Shown here: piece after piece, positions 16,979-25,305 of the stretch | How the letters are laid out: each line of letters begins with the position of its first letter | Numbering within the stretch: the first letter of the stretch is position 1 | NCBI RefSeq assembly: GCF_018918125.1 | Contig: NZ_JAHLQA010000003.1 | Location: 1-64,000, forward strand | Reading direction: 5' to 3' | Source: Blautia sp. MSJ-19 | GTDB taxonomy: Bacteria; Bacillota; Clostridia; Lachnospirales; Lachnospiraceae | Length of the DNA: 64,000 bases | The notes under the pieces: generated by a model | The model's database searches: none | What the model saw: only the letters and a program-made list of their open reading frames with translations | What the model was told of the DNA's origin: nothing | Position numbers and translations under genes: made by a program

Positions 16979-18738
16979 TCTTTTTCTTCCTCATCTAAGT
17001 ATGGTGATATGGTCATATATACTTTCTGATGGTAATCATTCAGAAGTTTCCGCTCGCGTTCTGTCATCTCTTCCAGGTTGATTCCCTCCAGATCAAACGG
17101 AACCATTGTCAGTGGTTCAAAGCACATGAACTGCCCGAACGATGTCTTTTCTGCCTTTTTGCAGAGGACAAGATTTTCGTGGCGGATCCCAAATTCATTT
17201 TCCAGATAATAGCCTGGTTCGTCGGAGGTGATCATGCCTTCCTCAAGCACCGGTGCCGGATTTCCCGGAAGGTTTTTCCAGCGGAAGCTGTTCGGTCCTT
17301 CGTGAACATTCAGAAGATAGCCTACCCCGTGTCCTGTGCCGTGGTTATAGTCTTCACCCAGTTCCCAGAGCGGTCCTCTGGCAAGATAATCAAGGTTTAA
17401 ACCGGTACATCCGTACTTGAATTTCGCCGCTGCCAGGTTCAGATTCCCGCGCAGAACTGCTGTAAAATATTTCTTTTCTTTCGCTGTGACAGGTCCAAGA
17501 ACAATGGTTCTTGTGATATCTGTTGTTCCCTCCAGATAATGTCCGCCGGTATCCGCAAGCACCATTCCTCTGGCTTCAAGTGGGATATCTGTCTCTTCTG
17601 TCGCGCTGTAATGCACGATCGCAGCATGCGTTCCATAAGCAATGATCGGATCGAAACTGTCCCCCAGAAAATGCTCCTGTTCACTGCGGAACTGATACAG
17701 TTTCTCCGCCGCACTTAGTTCTGTAACATTGCCTTCCGGCACATTTTTCTTAAGCCAGTAGATGAATTTCGTAACCGCAACACCATCTTTGATATGTGCG
17801 ATTCTTTCATTTTTCATCTCTGTTTCATTCTTGATTGCTTTCGGAAAAAGAGTCAGATTTGGTGCATCCAGAATCGTCACTTCCGATGGAATATTACTTA
17901 CCAGACGGCTGTTGACATTCGCCCTGGAGAGCAAAACTTTCTTATCTGAAGAAATGGTCTGAACGTAAGAATAGACATCATCGTATGGGTAAATCTTTAC
18001 CCCATCTTCCTCCAGATCATTGCGGATCTCCTCTGAAAAAACTACTTCATTTGCATATAATCTAAGTTCATTCTCTGTCATTACAAGGTAAGAAAGAACT
18101 ACCGGACAGCAGTGGATATCGTTACCGCGGATGTTCAAAAGCCAGGCGATATCATCGAGGGATGTGAGGATAAAAGTGTCGGCTTCTTTTGCTTTCATCT
18201 GCTCACGTATCTCTGCAATCTTATCTGCTCTGGACTTGCCGGTCCATCGGATATCCAGTTCCATGACCGGCTCACAGGAAAGAGCTGGACGGTCTTCCCA
18301 GATTTCGCCGATCAGGTCGTCGTTTACAGAAAATGTGATGTGTTTTTCCTGCAGAAGTTCCTGTAATTCTTCTGCTTCTCTGGCACTTACAGTACGTCCG
18401 TCGAAACCAAGACACATGCCTTCTTCTAATTTATCTTTCAGAAACTGATGCACGGTCGGAATCCCTGGCTCGCCGGATCTGAACAGTTCTATCGTCGTAT
18501 CGCGAAGCTGATCCGCCGCCTGGATAAAATAGCGGCCATCGGTCCACAGACCTGCCATATCCTGTGTGATGACAGCAGTTCCTGCGGAGCCGGTGAAGCC
18601 GGTGATATATTTCCTGCATTTGAAGTAATCACCTACATATTCTGATCCATGGAAATCATCTGTTGGAACCAGATAGGCGTCTATCTTTTTTTCTTTCATA
18701 AGAATGCGAAGGGCGTTTAGTTTTTGTTTTATAGTCAT
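16948..18738 (-). CDS. Xaa-Pro aminopeptidase (aminopeptidase P, M24B)
   Basis: Metallopeptidase of 596 residues that removes N-terminal residues preceding proline. It has the long three-domain layout of eukaryotic-like APP: two creatinase-N-type domains, then the pita-bread domain from about residue 300. Visible metal-site motifs are VLADTGGHYLEGTTDITRT (two Asp), YNHGTGHGVGYLLNVHE (His) and the Glu-containing ITSDEPGYY and GIRHENLVL. The start is at 18738, behind AGGGAGG; an upstream in-frame ATG precedes that site and is less likely. Cytoplasmic, with no signal peptide. Confidence 0.95.
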   Translation of the reverse strand: MTIKQKLNALRILMKEKKIDAYLVPTDDFHGSEYVGDYFKCRKYITGFTGSAGTAVITQDMAGLWTDGRYFIQAADQLRDTTIELFRSGEPGIPTVHQFLKDKLEEGMCLGFDGRTVSAREAEELQELLQEKHITFSVNDDLIGEIWEDRPALSCEPVMELDIRWTGKSRADKIAEIREQMKAKEADTFILTSLDDIAWLLNIRGNDIHCCPVVLSYLVMTENELRLYANEVVFSEEIRNDLEEDGVKIYPYDDVYSYVQTISSDKKVLLSRANVNSRLVSNIPSEVTILDAPNLTLFPKAIKNETEMKNERIAHIKDGVAVTKFIYWLKKNVPEGNVTELSAAEKLYQFRSEQEHFLGDSFDPIIAYGTHAAIVHYSATEETDIPLEARGMVLADTGGHYLEGTTDITRTIVLGPVTAKEKKYFTAVLRGNLNLAAAKFKYGCTGLNLDYLARGPLWELGEDYNHGTGHGVGYLLNVHEGPNSFRWKNLPGNPAPVLEEGMITSDEPGYYLENEFGIRHENLVLCKKAEKTSFGQFMCFEPLTMVPFDLEGINLEEMTERERKLLNDYHQKVYMTISPYLDEEEKEWLKQATREI

Positions 18739-19064
18739 TTTGCTTATGCCTCCCTGCATAACCGTCGGGTGTAAATTTTATAAATTTACTTTAAACAGGA
18801 TATATATATTTGTCAAGAGAGGAAGAGGACTTCCCTTGGACCCGTTAATTTGCATTGACATTTCCTGTCTGGGCTGCCGCCCTGGGGGGGTATTTATATT
18901 GAGAATATAAGAAAACCCCGCAAAGGGGACTTCGACGTCAGCCCCCTCTGCACACCCCTCGGCTAAATGTCTGACGGAAATTTCGTCTTATGTAGAGCCC
19001 TTTGAAAAATTCTCCTGATGTATCAAATCGGAAGGTCTTTGTATAAATGATATCGCAATATACA

Positions 19065-19114
19065 AAAATAACAGGATTCTTCTCTTTCGTATGGAGAAGA
19101 TATCCTGTTATTTT
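19065..19114. terminator. Internal hairpin of composite element 1
   Basis: AAAATAACAGGAT (19065-19077) pairs with ATCCTGTTATTTT (19102-19114), with a further CTTCTC/GAGAAG pairing. A/T tails on both sides make it a plausible bidirectional terminator. Confidence 0.65.
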
Positions 19115-19392
19115 ATCATACTATTGAGTGACGTTGATTTGTATTTGTATAACTCCAAGCCAGGTCATCCATTTTAAAACTCTTCATTGGTCAGAATCTA
19201 AAATACTATCTTCCAAGCCAACCATTTCGAGAACATTTATTGACCTGCTTGTAAGCAAATACAATCTAAACCATCCACTTTTTTGGAATTTATGGACTTT
19301 ACTACTACTTACTTCTACCGTGGTCATTCAAAATCTCTTAACTCCGTTGACTTACTAAGGACTTACTTATCCCCCAGTCATTTCACTTCCCG

Positions 19393-19487
19393 ATTTTCAT
19401 AACCCTCCAGACGACTTACTCCTCACAGAGTCACCCCGGCACACAATTTTCGTGACCTTCCAGATGACTTACTTCTCGCAGAGTCAC
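19393..19487. repeat. Two tandem ~53-bp units inside element 1
   Basis: ATTTTC(A/G)T(A/G)ACC, then TCCAGA(C/T)GACTTACT and CAGAGTCAC, occur at 19393-19433 and again at 19446-19486. Confidence 0.6.
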
Positions 19488-19714
19488 ACAACACACAAGT
19501 GCCTGCTTTGCGTAGCCAGGTGGGGAGTGCGAGGGGAGAACGGCTTTCGCAACTTCGAGTGCCCTCCCCTCGCAAAGGTTTTATGGTTTCCAAACCATAG
19601 ACTCGCCGGGCAGTCCCCAACATATTTTGTACACTTTTCTAAATGTACGGGCTGCCGGACAGTCCCTGGCATTGCGGTATTGTCAAGTCATTGACGGGTA
19701 CAAGGGCATTACCC

Positions 19715-21037
19715 TTAGAATTTAACTACTCCAAGTACCAGCCCCGCGAGTAAGCATACAATACTAACACCCCATATCCATGGGAAGCATCTCTTGATGT
19801 GGTCTTTGATTTCCACATCAGCAAGTCCAATTCCAAGGAACGTTGCCGGAACCACCGGGCTGATGAATGTTGCGCAGTTACGGCAGACAACCATCACGAT
19901 TGCGATATGTGCCGGCAGTACTCCGAAGTTTCCTGCGATCTCAATCAGGACTGGCATAAGTCCGAAGAAGAAAGAGTCTGTATCAAACATCAATGTCAGC
20001 GGCACAGCCAGCACTCCAATGATGATCGGGAGGAATCTGCCCATGGACATCGGCACAAATCCAGCCAGTACAGTTGCCATATTGTTCATGATCCCTGTAT
20101 TCTCCATAACACCCAGGAACACCCCTGCACAGAGAATTGTGGAAGACATCATGATTGCCGGACCGGCATGTGATTTGATGATCTTGTTCTGCAGTGATGC
20201 TCCACGGAAATTCACAAGCAGTGCGATCGCACAGCCGATCATGAATACATAATAAGCCGGTACTTTCACGAAGATCAGACAAACGATAACAACAAGTGTC
20301 AGGATCAGGTTGAACCAGAAAAGTTTCGGTCTTGCATATTCACGTACTTCTTCCTGAAGACCGCCAGCTTCTGCTGTCAGGTTTTCTCCATCAGTACCTG
20401 CGCCTCTTTTTTTCTCAACAACGCCCCAGAAAACAGCTGTTGCAAGTGCAATGATAATACCAACGATCTGCATTGGAAGAATCTGCAGCCACAGTTCATT
20501 TGGCTCGATTCCAAGTACAGTTGCAGCTCTCATAGTCGGTCCGCCCCATGGAAGAAGGTTCATAACACCCATGGAAGTAACACAGATCAGAAGCAGTGTT
20601 GTCGGTCTGATCTTGAGTTTTTTGTAGATTGGAAGCATAGCCGGTACCGTGATCAGGAAAGTCGCTGCTCCTGCTCCATCCAGATGTGCGATCATGGCAA
20701 TGATACTTGTCATAAGCGTCACACCAACAACGTTATGTCCTACCTTTTTCATTAACGCGCCGATAATCTTATCGAACATTCCCACGTCTGTCATAATTCC
20801 GAAAAACAACACGGAAAAAATGAACAGTGCTGCAGTCGCGTGTACACCCTTTACACCTTCTGCAATAAAATCCCCCATTTCTGATACAGAAAAGGTTCCT
20901 GTGGCAACAAGGATCGCTGATGTGATCGTTGCCACACTGACAAATGCAAGTGACGGTACAGTTACATTTTTGAGCAATAACGTGATAACTGCAATAATCG
21001 TTACAAATCCCAGCAGTGCAAGCATTGTTTCGTTCAT
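19715..21037 (-). CDS. CitMHS-family citrate (metal-citrate) transporter
   Basis: Multi-pass permease of 440 residues, importing citrate, probably as a divalent-metal complex with protons. Family-typical stretches are FIFSVLFFGIMTDVGMFDK, MIAHLDGAGAATFLITVPAM, NLLPWGGPTMRAATVLG and, in the second half, LMFDTDSFFFGLMPVLIEIA. GGAGAAAT precedes the ATG. The citrate lyase operon, the adjacent two-component system and the cis element shared with the citD promoter all support citrate as substrate. Confidence 0.88.
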   Translation of the reverse strand: MNETMLALLGFVTIIAVITLLLKNVTVPSLAFVSVATITSAILVATGTFSVSEMGDFIAEGVKGVHATAALFIFSVLFFGIMTDVGMFDKIIGALMKKVGHNVVGVTLMTSIIAMIAHLDGAGAATFLITVPAMLPIYKKLKIRPTTLLLICVTSMGVMNLLPWGGPTMRAATVLGIEPNELWLQILPMQIVGIIIALATAVFWGVVEKKRGAGTDGENLTAEAGGLQEEVREYARPKLFWFNLILTLVVIVCLIFVKVPAYYVFMIGCAIALLVNFRGASLQNKIIKSHAGPAIMMSSTILCAGVFLGVMENTGIMNNMATVLAGFVPMSMGRFLPIIIGVLAVPLTLMFDTDSFFFGLMPVLIEIAGNFGVLPAHIAIVMVVCRNCATFISPVVPATFLGIGLADVEIKDHIKRCFPWIWGVSIVCLLAGLVLGVVKF

Positions 21038-21081
21038 TTTATTTCTCCTTTATCCCTTTGATGGATTTAGTATAACGAACC

Positions 21082-21122
21082 AACCTTACACCACGAAGTT
21101 ATTCGCCTTAATGTTTGTTAAG
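21082..21122 (-). promoter_or_regulatory. Citrate response element upstream of the transporter
   Basis: Plus-strand AACCTTACA (21082-21090), 16 bp, then CTTAATGTTTGTTAAG (21107-21122). The same two blocks, 17 bp apart, lie upstream of citD (28202-28243). A candidate -10 TATACT follows toward the gene without a good -35, as expected of an activator-dependent promoter. Binding by the response regulator at 23428 is inferred. Confidence 0.65.
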
Positions 21123-21201
21123 ATACGCAAATTTCTGTAAAGTAAAAGCCCCCTTCTTACCAAATTTCTTCAGTAAAAAGAGGGCTCACACTTTCCTTAA
21201 T

Positions 21202-23328
21202 CTACAATTGTTTTCTGCATTCCCGAATTGCTTCCAACACGCTTCGATCGGACATCGGCTTCTCCACATATCCGTGAATGATTCCTTTTCTTTTGGCCTC
21301 TACGATCTCCTTGCTGATGCTGTCAATGCTGACAAGCCGGAGCATATCCGGATATTTTCCCGCGATCGACATACAGAAATCCACGCCGCTTTTTCCTTCT
21401 ATATTTTCCTCCACAACAAGCACATCTGCCTCCTGAGACTTGAGGCTCTCGGAAACTTCTTCCATTGTAATGCAGGTGGTAACGTTTATTCCAAGCTTCT
21501 CAAAACTGCTTCTCAGAAGTTCCAGAACCTTAGCATTATCATCTGCCAAAAGCATCCTCGTTTCTCGTTTTTCAGACACTGTAACTGCTGCTTCTGTCTG
21601 TTCTGCATCGACTGCAGGAATTCCAATATAAAAAGTACTGCCCTTTCCCGGCTGGCTCTCTGCAAAGATATATCCTTTATGAGAAGTAACGATCTGTTCT
21701 GCCAGAGCAAGTCCCAGACCGGTTCCCTCGCCACCCTTTTTTGTTGTAAAAAACGGATCAAAAATCTGTCGCAATGTATCTTTATCCATGCCGCATCCAT
21801 CATCCCTGATACTGATAAAAATATAATTTTTCCAGGTATCCGGGAGATCTTTTTCCAGGATTGCTTCCATATGGCTGGCTGTAACAGACTCACATTTTAT
21901 AAAAATATTTCCTTCTTTTTTACCTATCGCATGGACTGCATTGACACAGATATTCAGGATCACCTGATTCAGCTGCGTCGTATTTCCAAGAATACATTCA
22001 TCCTCGATCTGGATGTCACTTTCCAGTGTAACCTGCGGCGGGCACACGGAAGAAATCATCTTTACCACACGCTGCATCATCTTTCTGACCGGCACGCATT
22101 TGTAGACGGTCTCTACGTTTTTGCGGCTCAGGGAAGAAATCTGCTTCACCACATCCATCGCTTTTTCGGACGCTTCCAGGATTTCCTTTGCACTGTCCTG
22201 CTCATCAGAACCTTCCGGAAGTTCCATCATCAGAAGCTCTGCATGTCCCATGATCGGTGTCAGGAAGTTATTAAATTCGTGTGCGATCCCGCCTGTCATT
22301 GTCCCCATGATCTGCAGTCTTTCCTGATGCGCGATCGTATTTTCACTCTTCTGGACGCTCTCCAGAAGGGAATTTAATTCCTTCAGGTCTTCGATCTCTC
22401 TTGCAGATTTTCTGACCCTGATCAACAAACGGCCATAGATAAAAACAAGAATCCCTGCCAGAAGCAAAGCCCCCACAAATACCATAGTAAGCTTCACAAA
22501 TCCCTCTACGATCGGTCGGTAAAAGTCGTCATAATCGATCACAGCACTGATGATCCAGGCATCATCTCCCATCTCCGTAGAACAGTATGCGCTGATCTTT
22601 TCTACTTTTTTGACCTTTGGATTTGTCCACCAGTAGGAATAGTAGCGGGAGATTCCCTCGTCTCCTTCCCTTTGTTCTTCCAGCATATTTTCCAGGCTGG
22701 AATAATCGAGATCCGGGAAACGCTTCTTTCTGCCTGAGATGATGTTCAATCCCCACTGTTCTTTATCCGGATGCATGATCACTGTGCCTTCTCTGTTTTT
22801 TACAATGATATAGCCATTCGTTCCCACATGGATATCCGAGATCAGCCGCTGATAGTACTGGCCTGCATTCACCACCATACACAGCCAGTCACCGGAATCT
22901 GTCTTTTCTTTTAAAACAAAATATTTATTTTCCGCATCGGACATCAGCCAGATACTTCGTCCGTCTGAATAAGATGCAAGCAGAGCAGGGTCCTGAACCG
23001 CAAGATTCTCAGCAATATAGCTGCGTTTCCCATCTGCTGCTTCTCTGTACAGATTGCAGATAAAATTCTTCTGTTTTTTGAGATATTCCTCATAAATCGT
23101 ATCTCTGTCTGCTGCCTGGACATTACAGAGGAAGTCCAGATCATCCTGGTATTCTTCCATTGCCACTGCCATGTTATCACGAAGGATCCTGGTCACGATC
23201 AACAGCTGATCCTCCTGATTTTTCATCAGCGTGTCTCTGTATTCCTTCCATACTTTTATTCCACTCAGTGCCAGCAATAATATCAGGATCACTGGTATCA
23301 CTGCCAGAAATTTTTTCATTTTCTTCAT
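21202..23328 (-). CDS. Hybrid sensor histidine kinase with external Cache-like domain and degenerate receiver
   Basis: About 708 residues; residue numbers count from ATG 23328, which follows GAGGT. A first transmembrane helix is at about 9-25, an external double-Cache-like region at about 30-280 (IHVGTNGYIIVKNREGTVIM), and a second helix near 280-300. The HisKA domain has GGIAHEFNN (His350). HATPase motifs are LNQVILNICVNAVHAI, DDGCGMD and GEGTGLGLALAEQ. A C-terminal receiver (591 on) keeps the acidic pair (LLADDN) and the lysine in EKPM, but the acceptor Asp position is Glu640 (DVLVVEEN). It is divergent from the response regulator; citrate or a related acid is the likely signal. Confidence 0.9.
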   Translation of the reverse strand: MKKMKKFLAVIPVILILLLALSGIKVWKEYRDTLMKNQEDQLLIVTRILRDNMAVAMEEYQDDLDFLCNVQAADRDTIYEEYLKKQKNFICNLYREAADGKRSYIAENLAVQDPALLASYSDGRSIWLMSDAENKYFVLKEKTDSGDWLCMVVNAGQYYQRLISDIHVGTNGYIIVKNREGTVIMHPDKEQWGLNIISGRKKRFPDLDYSSLENMLEEQREGDEGISRYYSYWWTNPKVKKVEKISAYCSTEMGDDAWIISAVIDYDDFYRPIVEGFVKLTMVFVGALLLAGILVFIYGRLLIRVRKSAREIEDLKELNSLLESVQKSENTIAHQERLQIMGTMTGGIAHEFNNFLTPIMGHAELLMMELPEGSDEQDSAKEILEASEKAMDVVKQISSLSRKNVETVYKCVPVRKMMQRVVKMISSVCPPQVTLESDIQIEDECILGNTTQLNQVILNICVNAVHAIGKKEGNIFIKCESVTASHMEAILEKDLPDTWKNYIFISIRDDGCGMDKDTLRQIFDPFFTTKKGGEGTGLGLALAEQIVTSHKGYIFAESQPGKGSTFYIGIPAVDAEQTEAAVTVSEKRETRMLLADDNAKVLELLRSSFEKLGINVTTCITMEEVSESLKSQEADVLVVEENIEGKSGVDFCMSIAGKYPDMLRLVSIDSISKEIVEAKRKGIIHGYVEKPMSDRSVLEAIRECRKQL

Positions 23329-23427
23329 ATGAATTGACCTCATTCACTTGATTTCAGTACAACTATAATATTATAATATTTTTTATATAATGTGTATTTT
23401 TTTATCACATTTTGGGAGGAAAATTTA

Positions 23428-24114
23428 ATGGCTGACAAAATACTGATCGTAGATGATGATCCTGCGATCTGCAAACTTCTGGAAAAAGTCATGCACAGCA
23501 ATGAAATGGAAACCACAACAGTAAACTGCGGTATGGATGCATTATCTGTGCTCAAAAATCATACCTTTGATCTTATACTTATGGATATCATGCTCGGTGA
23601 TATGGAAGGATTTGAGGTCATCAAACGTCTCCGTAACCAGGGTATCATCACTCCTGTTATCATTATCAGCGGAAGAAGCGAGGACTACGATTCCCTTTAC
23701 GGGCTTTCTCTCGGCGCCGATGATTATATTACCAAACCTTTCCGTCCACTCGTCCTCGGAGCCAAAGTCAAGGCAATGATCCGCCGCAACAAAAACATGG
23801 TCCTGGACAGCCACGATACTCTGGAATGTGGTCCTTTCAGCTATGAAACTTCCACAATGCGTTTTTACAAAAACGGTGAGGAACTGATTCTTTCTTCCAA
23901 GGAAGGAGCACTTCTTCTCATGTTTATGAAGCATCCACAGCAGGTTTTTACCAAAGATATGATCTATGAACATGTGTGGGGAAATACCGTCGCCGTAGAT
24001 GATAACGCAATTATGGTCTATATCAACCGCCTTCGTGGAAAGATCGAGGATAACCGCCAGAAACCAGCACATATTGTGACAGTGCGTGGTCTTGGGTATC
24101 GATTCGTACCATAA
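23428..24114 (+). CDS. OmpR/PhoB-family response regulator
   Basis: 228 residues. The receiver domain has the acidic pair in LIVDDDP, phospho-acceptor Asp53 in LILMDIMLGD and Lys in YITKPFRPL. The winged-helix output domain ends VTVRGLGYRFVP. ATG 23428 follows GGGAGGAAAA; an upstream ATG in frame is not needed. It is divergent from the hybrid kinase with 99 bp between starts, so the two form a pair. It is the best candidate to bind the direct-repeat-like element before the citrate transporter and citD. Confidence 0.93.
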   Translation: MADKILIVDDDPAICKLLEKVMHSNEMETTTVNCGMDALSVLKNHTFDLILMDIMLGDMEGFEVIKRLRNQGIITPVIIISGRSEDYDSLYGLSLGADDYITKPFRPLVLGAKVKAMIRRNKNMVLDSHDTLECGPFSYETSTMRFYKNGEELILSSKEGALLLMFMKHPQQVFTKDMIYEHVWGNTVAVDDNAIMVYINRLRGKIEDNRQKPAHIVTVRGLGYRFVP

Positions 24115-24162
24115 ATTTATACCATAAAAGCCCGGCTGCTTTTTACGCCACCGGGCTCTTAC

Positions 24163-24192
24163 GGAATCCTGCCTGTCAGGGTTCCTTTTTTT
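24163..24192 (+). terminator. Response-regulator terminator
   Basis: GGAATCCTG (24163-24171) and CAGGGTTCC (24177-24185), then seven T. A second GC hairpin (GCCCGG...CCGGGC, 24129-24156) lies just before it. The rest of 24193-24383 contains only a weak AATTGTG/CACAATT hairpin. Confidence 0.85.
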
Positions 24193-24383
24193 GATATCAG
24201 GTAGAATTGTGAGAGTGCAAAGCACAACACAATTCATGGGTATCATAATATCATATTTGGGACCTTAGCCCCCAACTTCATTTTATAGGAGTTTTAGGAA
24301 TTAATTTATCATTTGGCTTTTCATTAAAGAATATGTGTGTGTAAATGTATTTATGATCTCAGTCGGGGTACACTTTTCTACTC

Positions 24384-25289
24384 TTACTGAGGTATTTTTT
24401 TGCAGATCATCGCGAGGAAAACGCTGACTGCAAGGAGGTCGGCACAGCCGCCTGCACTGATATTTTTGCCTGTATACTCCGCATCCATGAGATACAGTTT
24501 TTCCAGTGCATGCTCGCTGTAAGCACCACCTTCGTTCAGGAACTTCATGGACTGAACCTGTACTTCATACAGGACAGCAGGATTTTTTCTGGCTAAAATA
24601 TTGGAGTCTTGTACGCGGCTCATCAATGCGAATAAGATCTGGAGTTTGATCCTGTTCCACTCTTTTTCCTTATAGAGTCCATCCGCCAGAACCGGCAGTG
24701 CGATCTCTGTTACTGACGGATAGCCCGCCAGTGCTTCCCCACGGATTCCCGTAGTTCCGTATGCTCTTAAGTTTCGCACGCCATTAGTCGCTTTTTCGTC
24801 TGTTTTCTGGAGTTCTTCCAGTTCTTTTTTCAGAATTCTGGAAACCATGTCCTGTTCTGTACGGATCAGAGTTTTCAGTTTTATTTCTCCATAATCTCTC
24901 ATGCATCTTCCCGCTGCCGCGCAGAAAATCCCCAGAGTAAAGATCATTCCTTTGTGTGTATTGACGTTTCCGGTTGCATGAAACATGGCTTTTTCTGCAA
25001 GGATCCCGGTCTTTCGGATCTCCACAAAAAGTTCTTCTCTGGTACAGGTCAGCAGGTATCCCTGTGCCGCCATACGGATGAACCACGGGCGTAATGCTTC
25101 AGCGCTTTTTTCAAAAGTCTGCACGTTCATATCCGTATGTGCACCGCAGGAATACAGGTCTACAAGCCCTGGCTTCGGCGTTGTATACACCTCTTCGAGC
25201 AGAGCATAATATGCTTTTGTACCGATATCTTCCGCAATAGATTTTGCAATATCTTCTGAGGTCTGTACTGCTGCCTGTTTTTCTTTCAT
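24384..25289 (-). CDS. citG: Triphosphoribosyl-dephospho-CoA synthase (CitG)
   Basis: Makes 2'-(5''-triphosphoribosyl)-3'-dephospho-CoA, the precursor of the citrate lyase prosthetic group. About 301 residues from ATG 25289, which AAAGGTAA precedes; the longer reading frame upstream overlaps citF. Conserved features include EVYTTPKPGLVDLYSCGAH, NVNTHKGMIFTLGIFCAAAG, TGIRGEALAGYPSV and SAGGCADLLAVSVFL. It is the last gene of citDEFG, 16 bp after citF. No citX (transfer to CitD) is fused or adjacent. Confidence 0.93.
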   Translation of the reverse strand: MKEKQAAVQTSEDIAKSIAEDIGTKAYYALLEEVYTTPKPGLVDLYSCGAHTDMNVQTFEKSAEALRPWFIRMAAQGYLLTCTREELFVEIRKTGILAEKAMFHATGNVNTHKGMIFTLGIFCAAAGRCMRDYGEIKLKTLIRTEQDMVSRILKKELEELQKTDEKATNGVRNLRAYGTTGIRGEALAGYPSVTEIALPVLADGLYKEKEWNRIKLQILFALMSRVQDSNILARKNPAVLYEVQVQSMKFLNEGGAYSEHALEKLYLMDAEYTGKNISAGGCADLLAVSVFLAMICKKIPQ

Positions 25290-25305
25290 AATGTCTTTAC
25301 CTTTT

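Larger units (their letters stand above)
18826..19716 (+). repeat. Composite intergenic element with inverted ends, copy 1
   Basis: It fills the 976-bp gap between citrate transporter and aminopeptidase. The left end AGGACTTCCCTTGGACCCGT has its inverted counterpart at the right end (ACGGGTACAAGGGCATTACC, ending 19713), which runs into the transporter stop codon at 19715. A left module (to about 19050), a hairpin (19065-19114), a unique middle and a right module (from about 19505, with CCCTCCCCTCGCAAAGG) follow in order. There are no convincing genes inside. Confidence 0.7.

Noticed and set aside
19393-19487. Possible CRISPR array from spaced repeats
   Set aside because: Only two units of about 41 bp with a short gap, degenerate, no further units and no cas genes.
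19423-19694. Short overlapping frames in composite element 1
   Set aside because: They match the repeat modules on either strand, are not shared as frames between copies and have no ribosome sites.
21115-22377. 420-codon plus-strand frame opposite the hybrid kinase
   Set aside because: Antisense shadow; the minus-strand kinase has all expected motifs.
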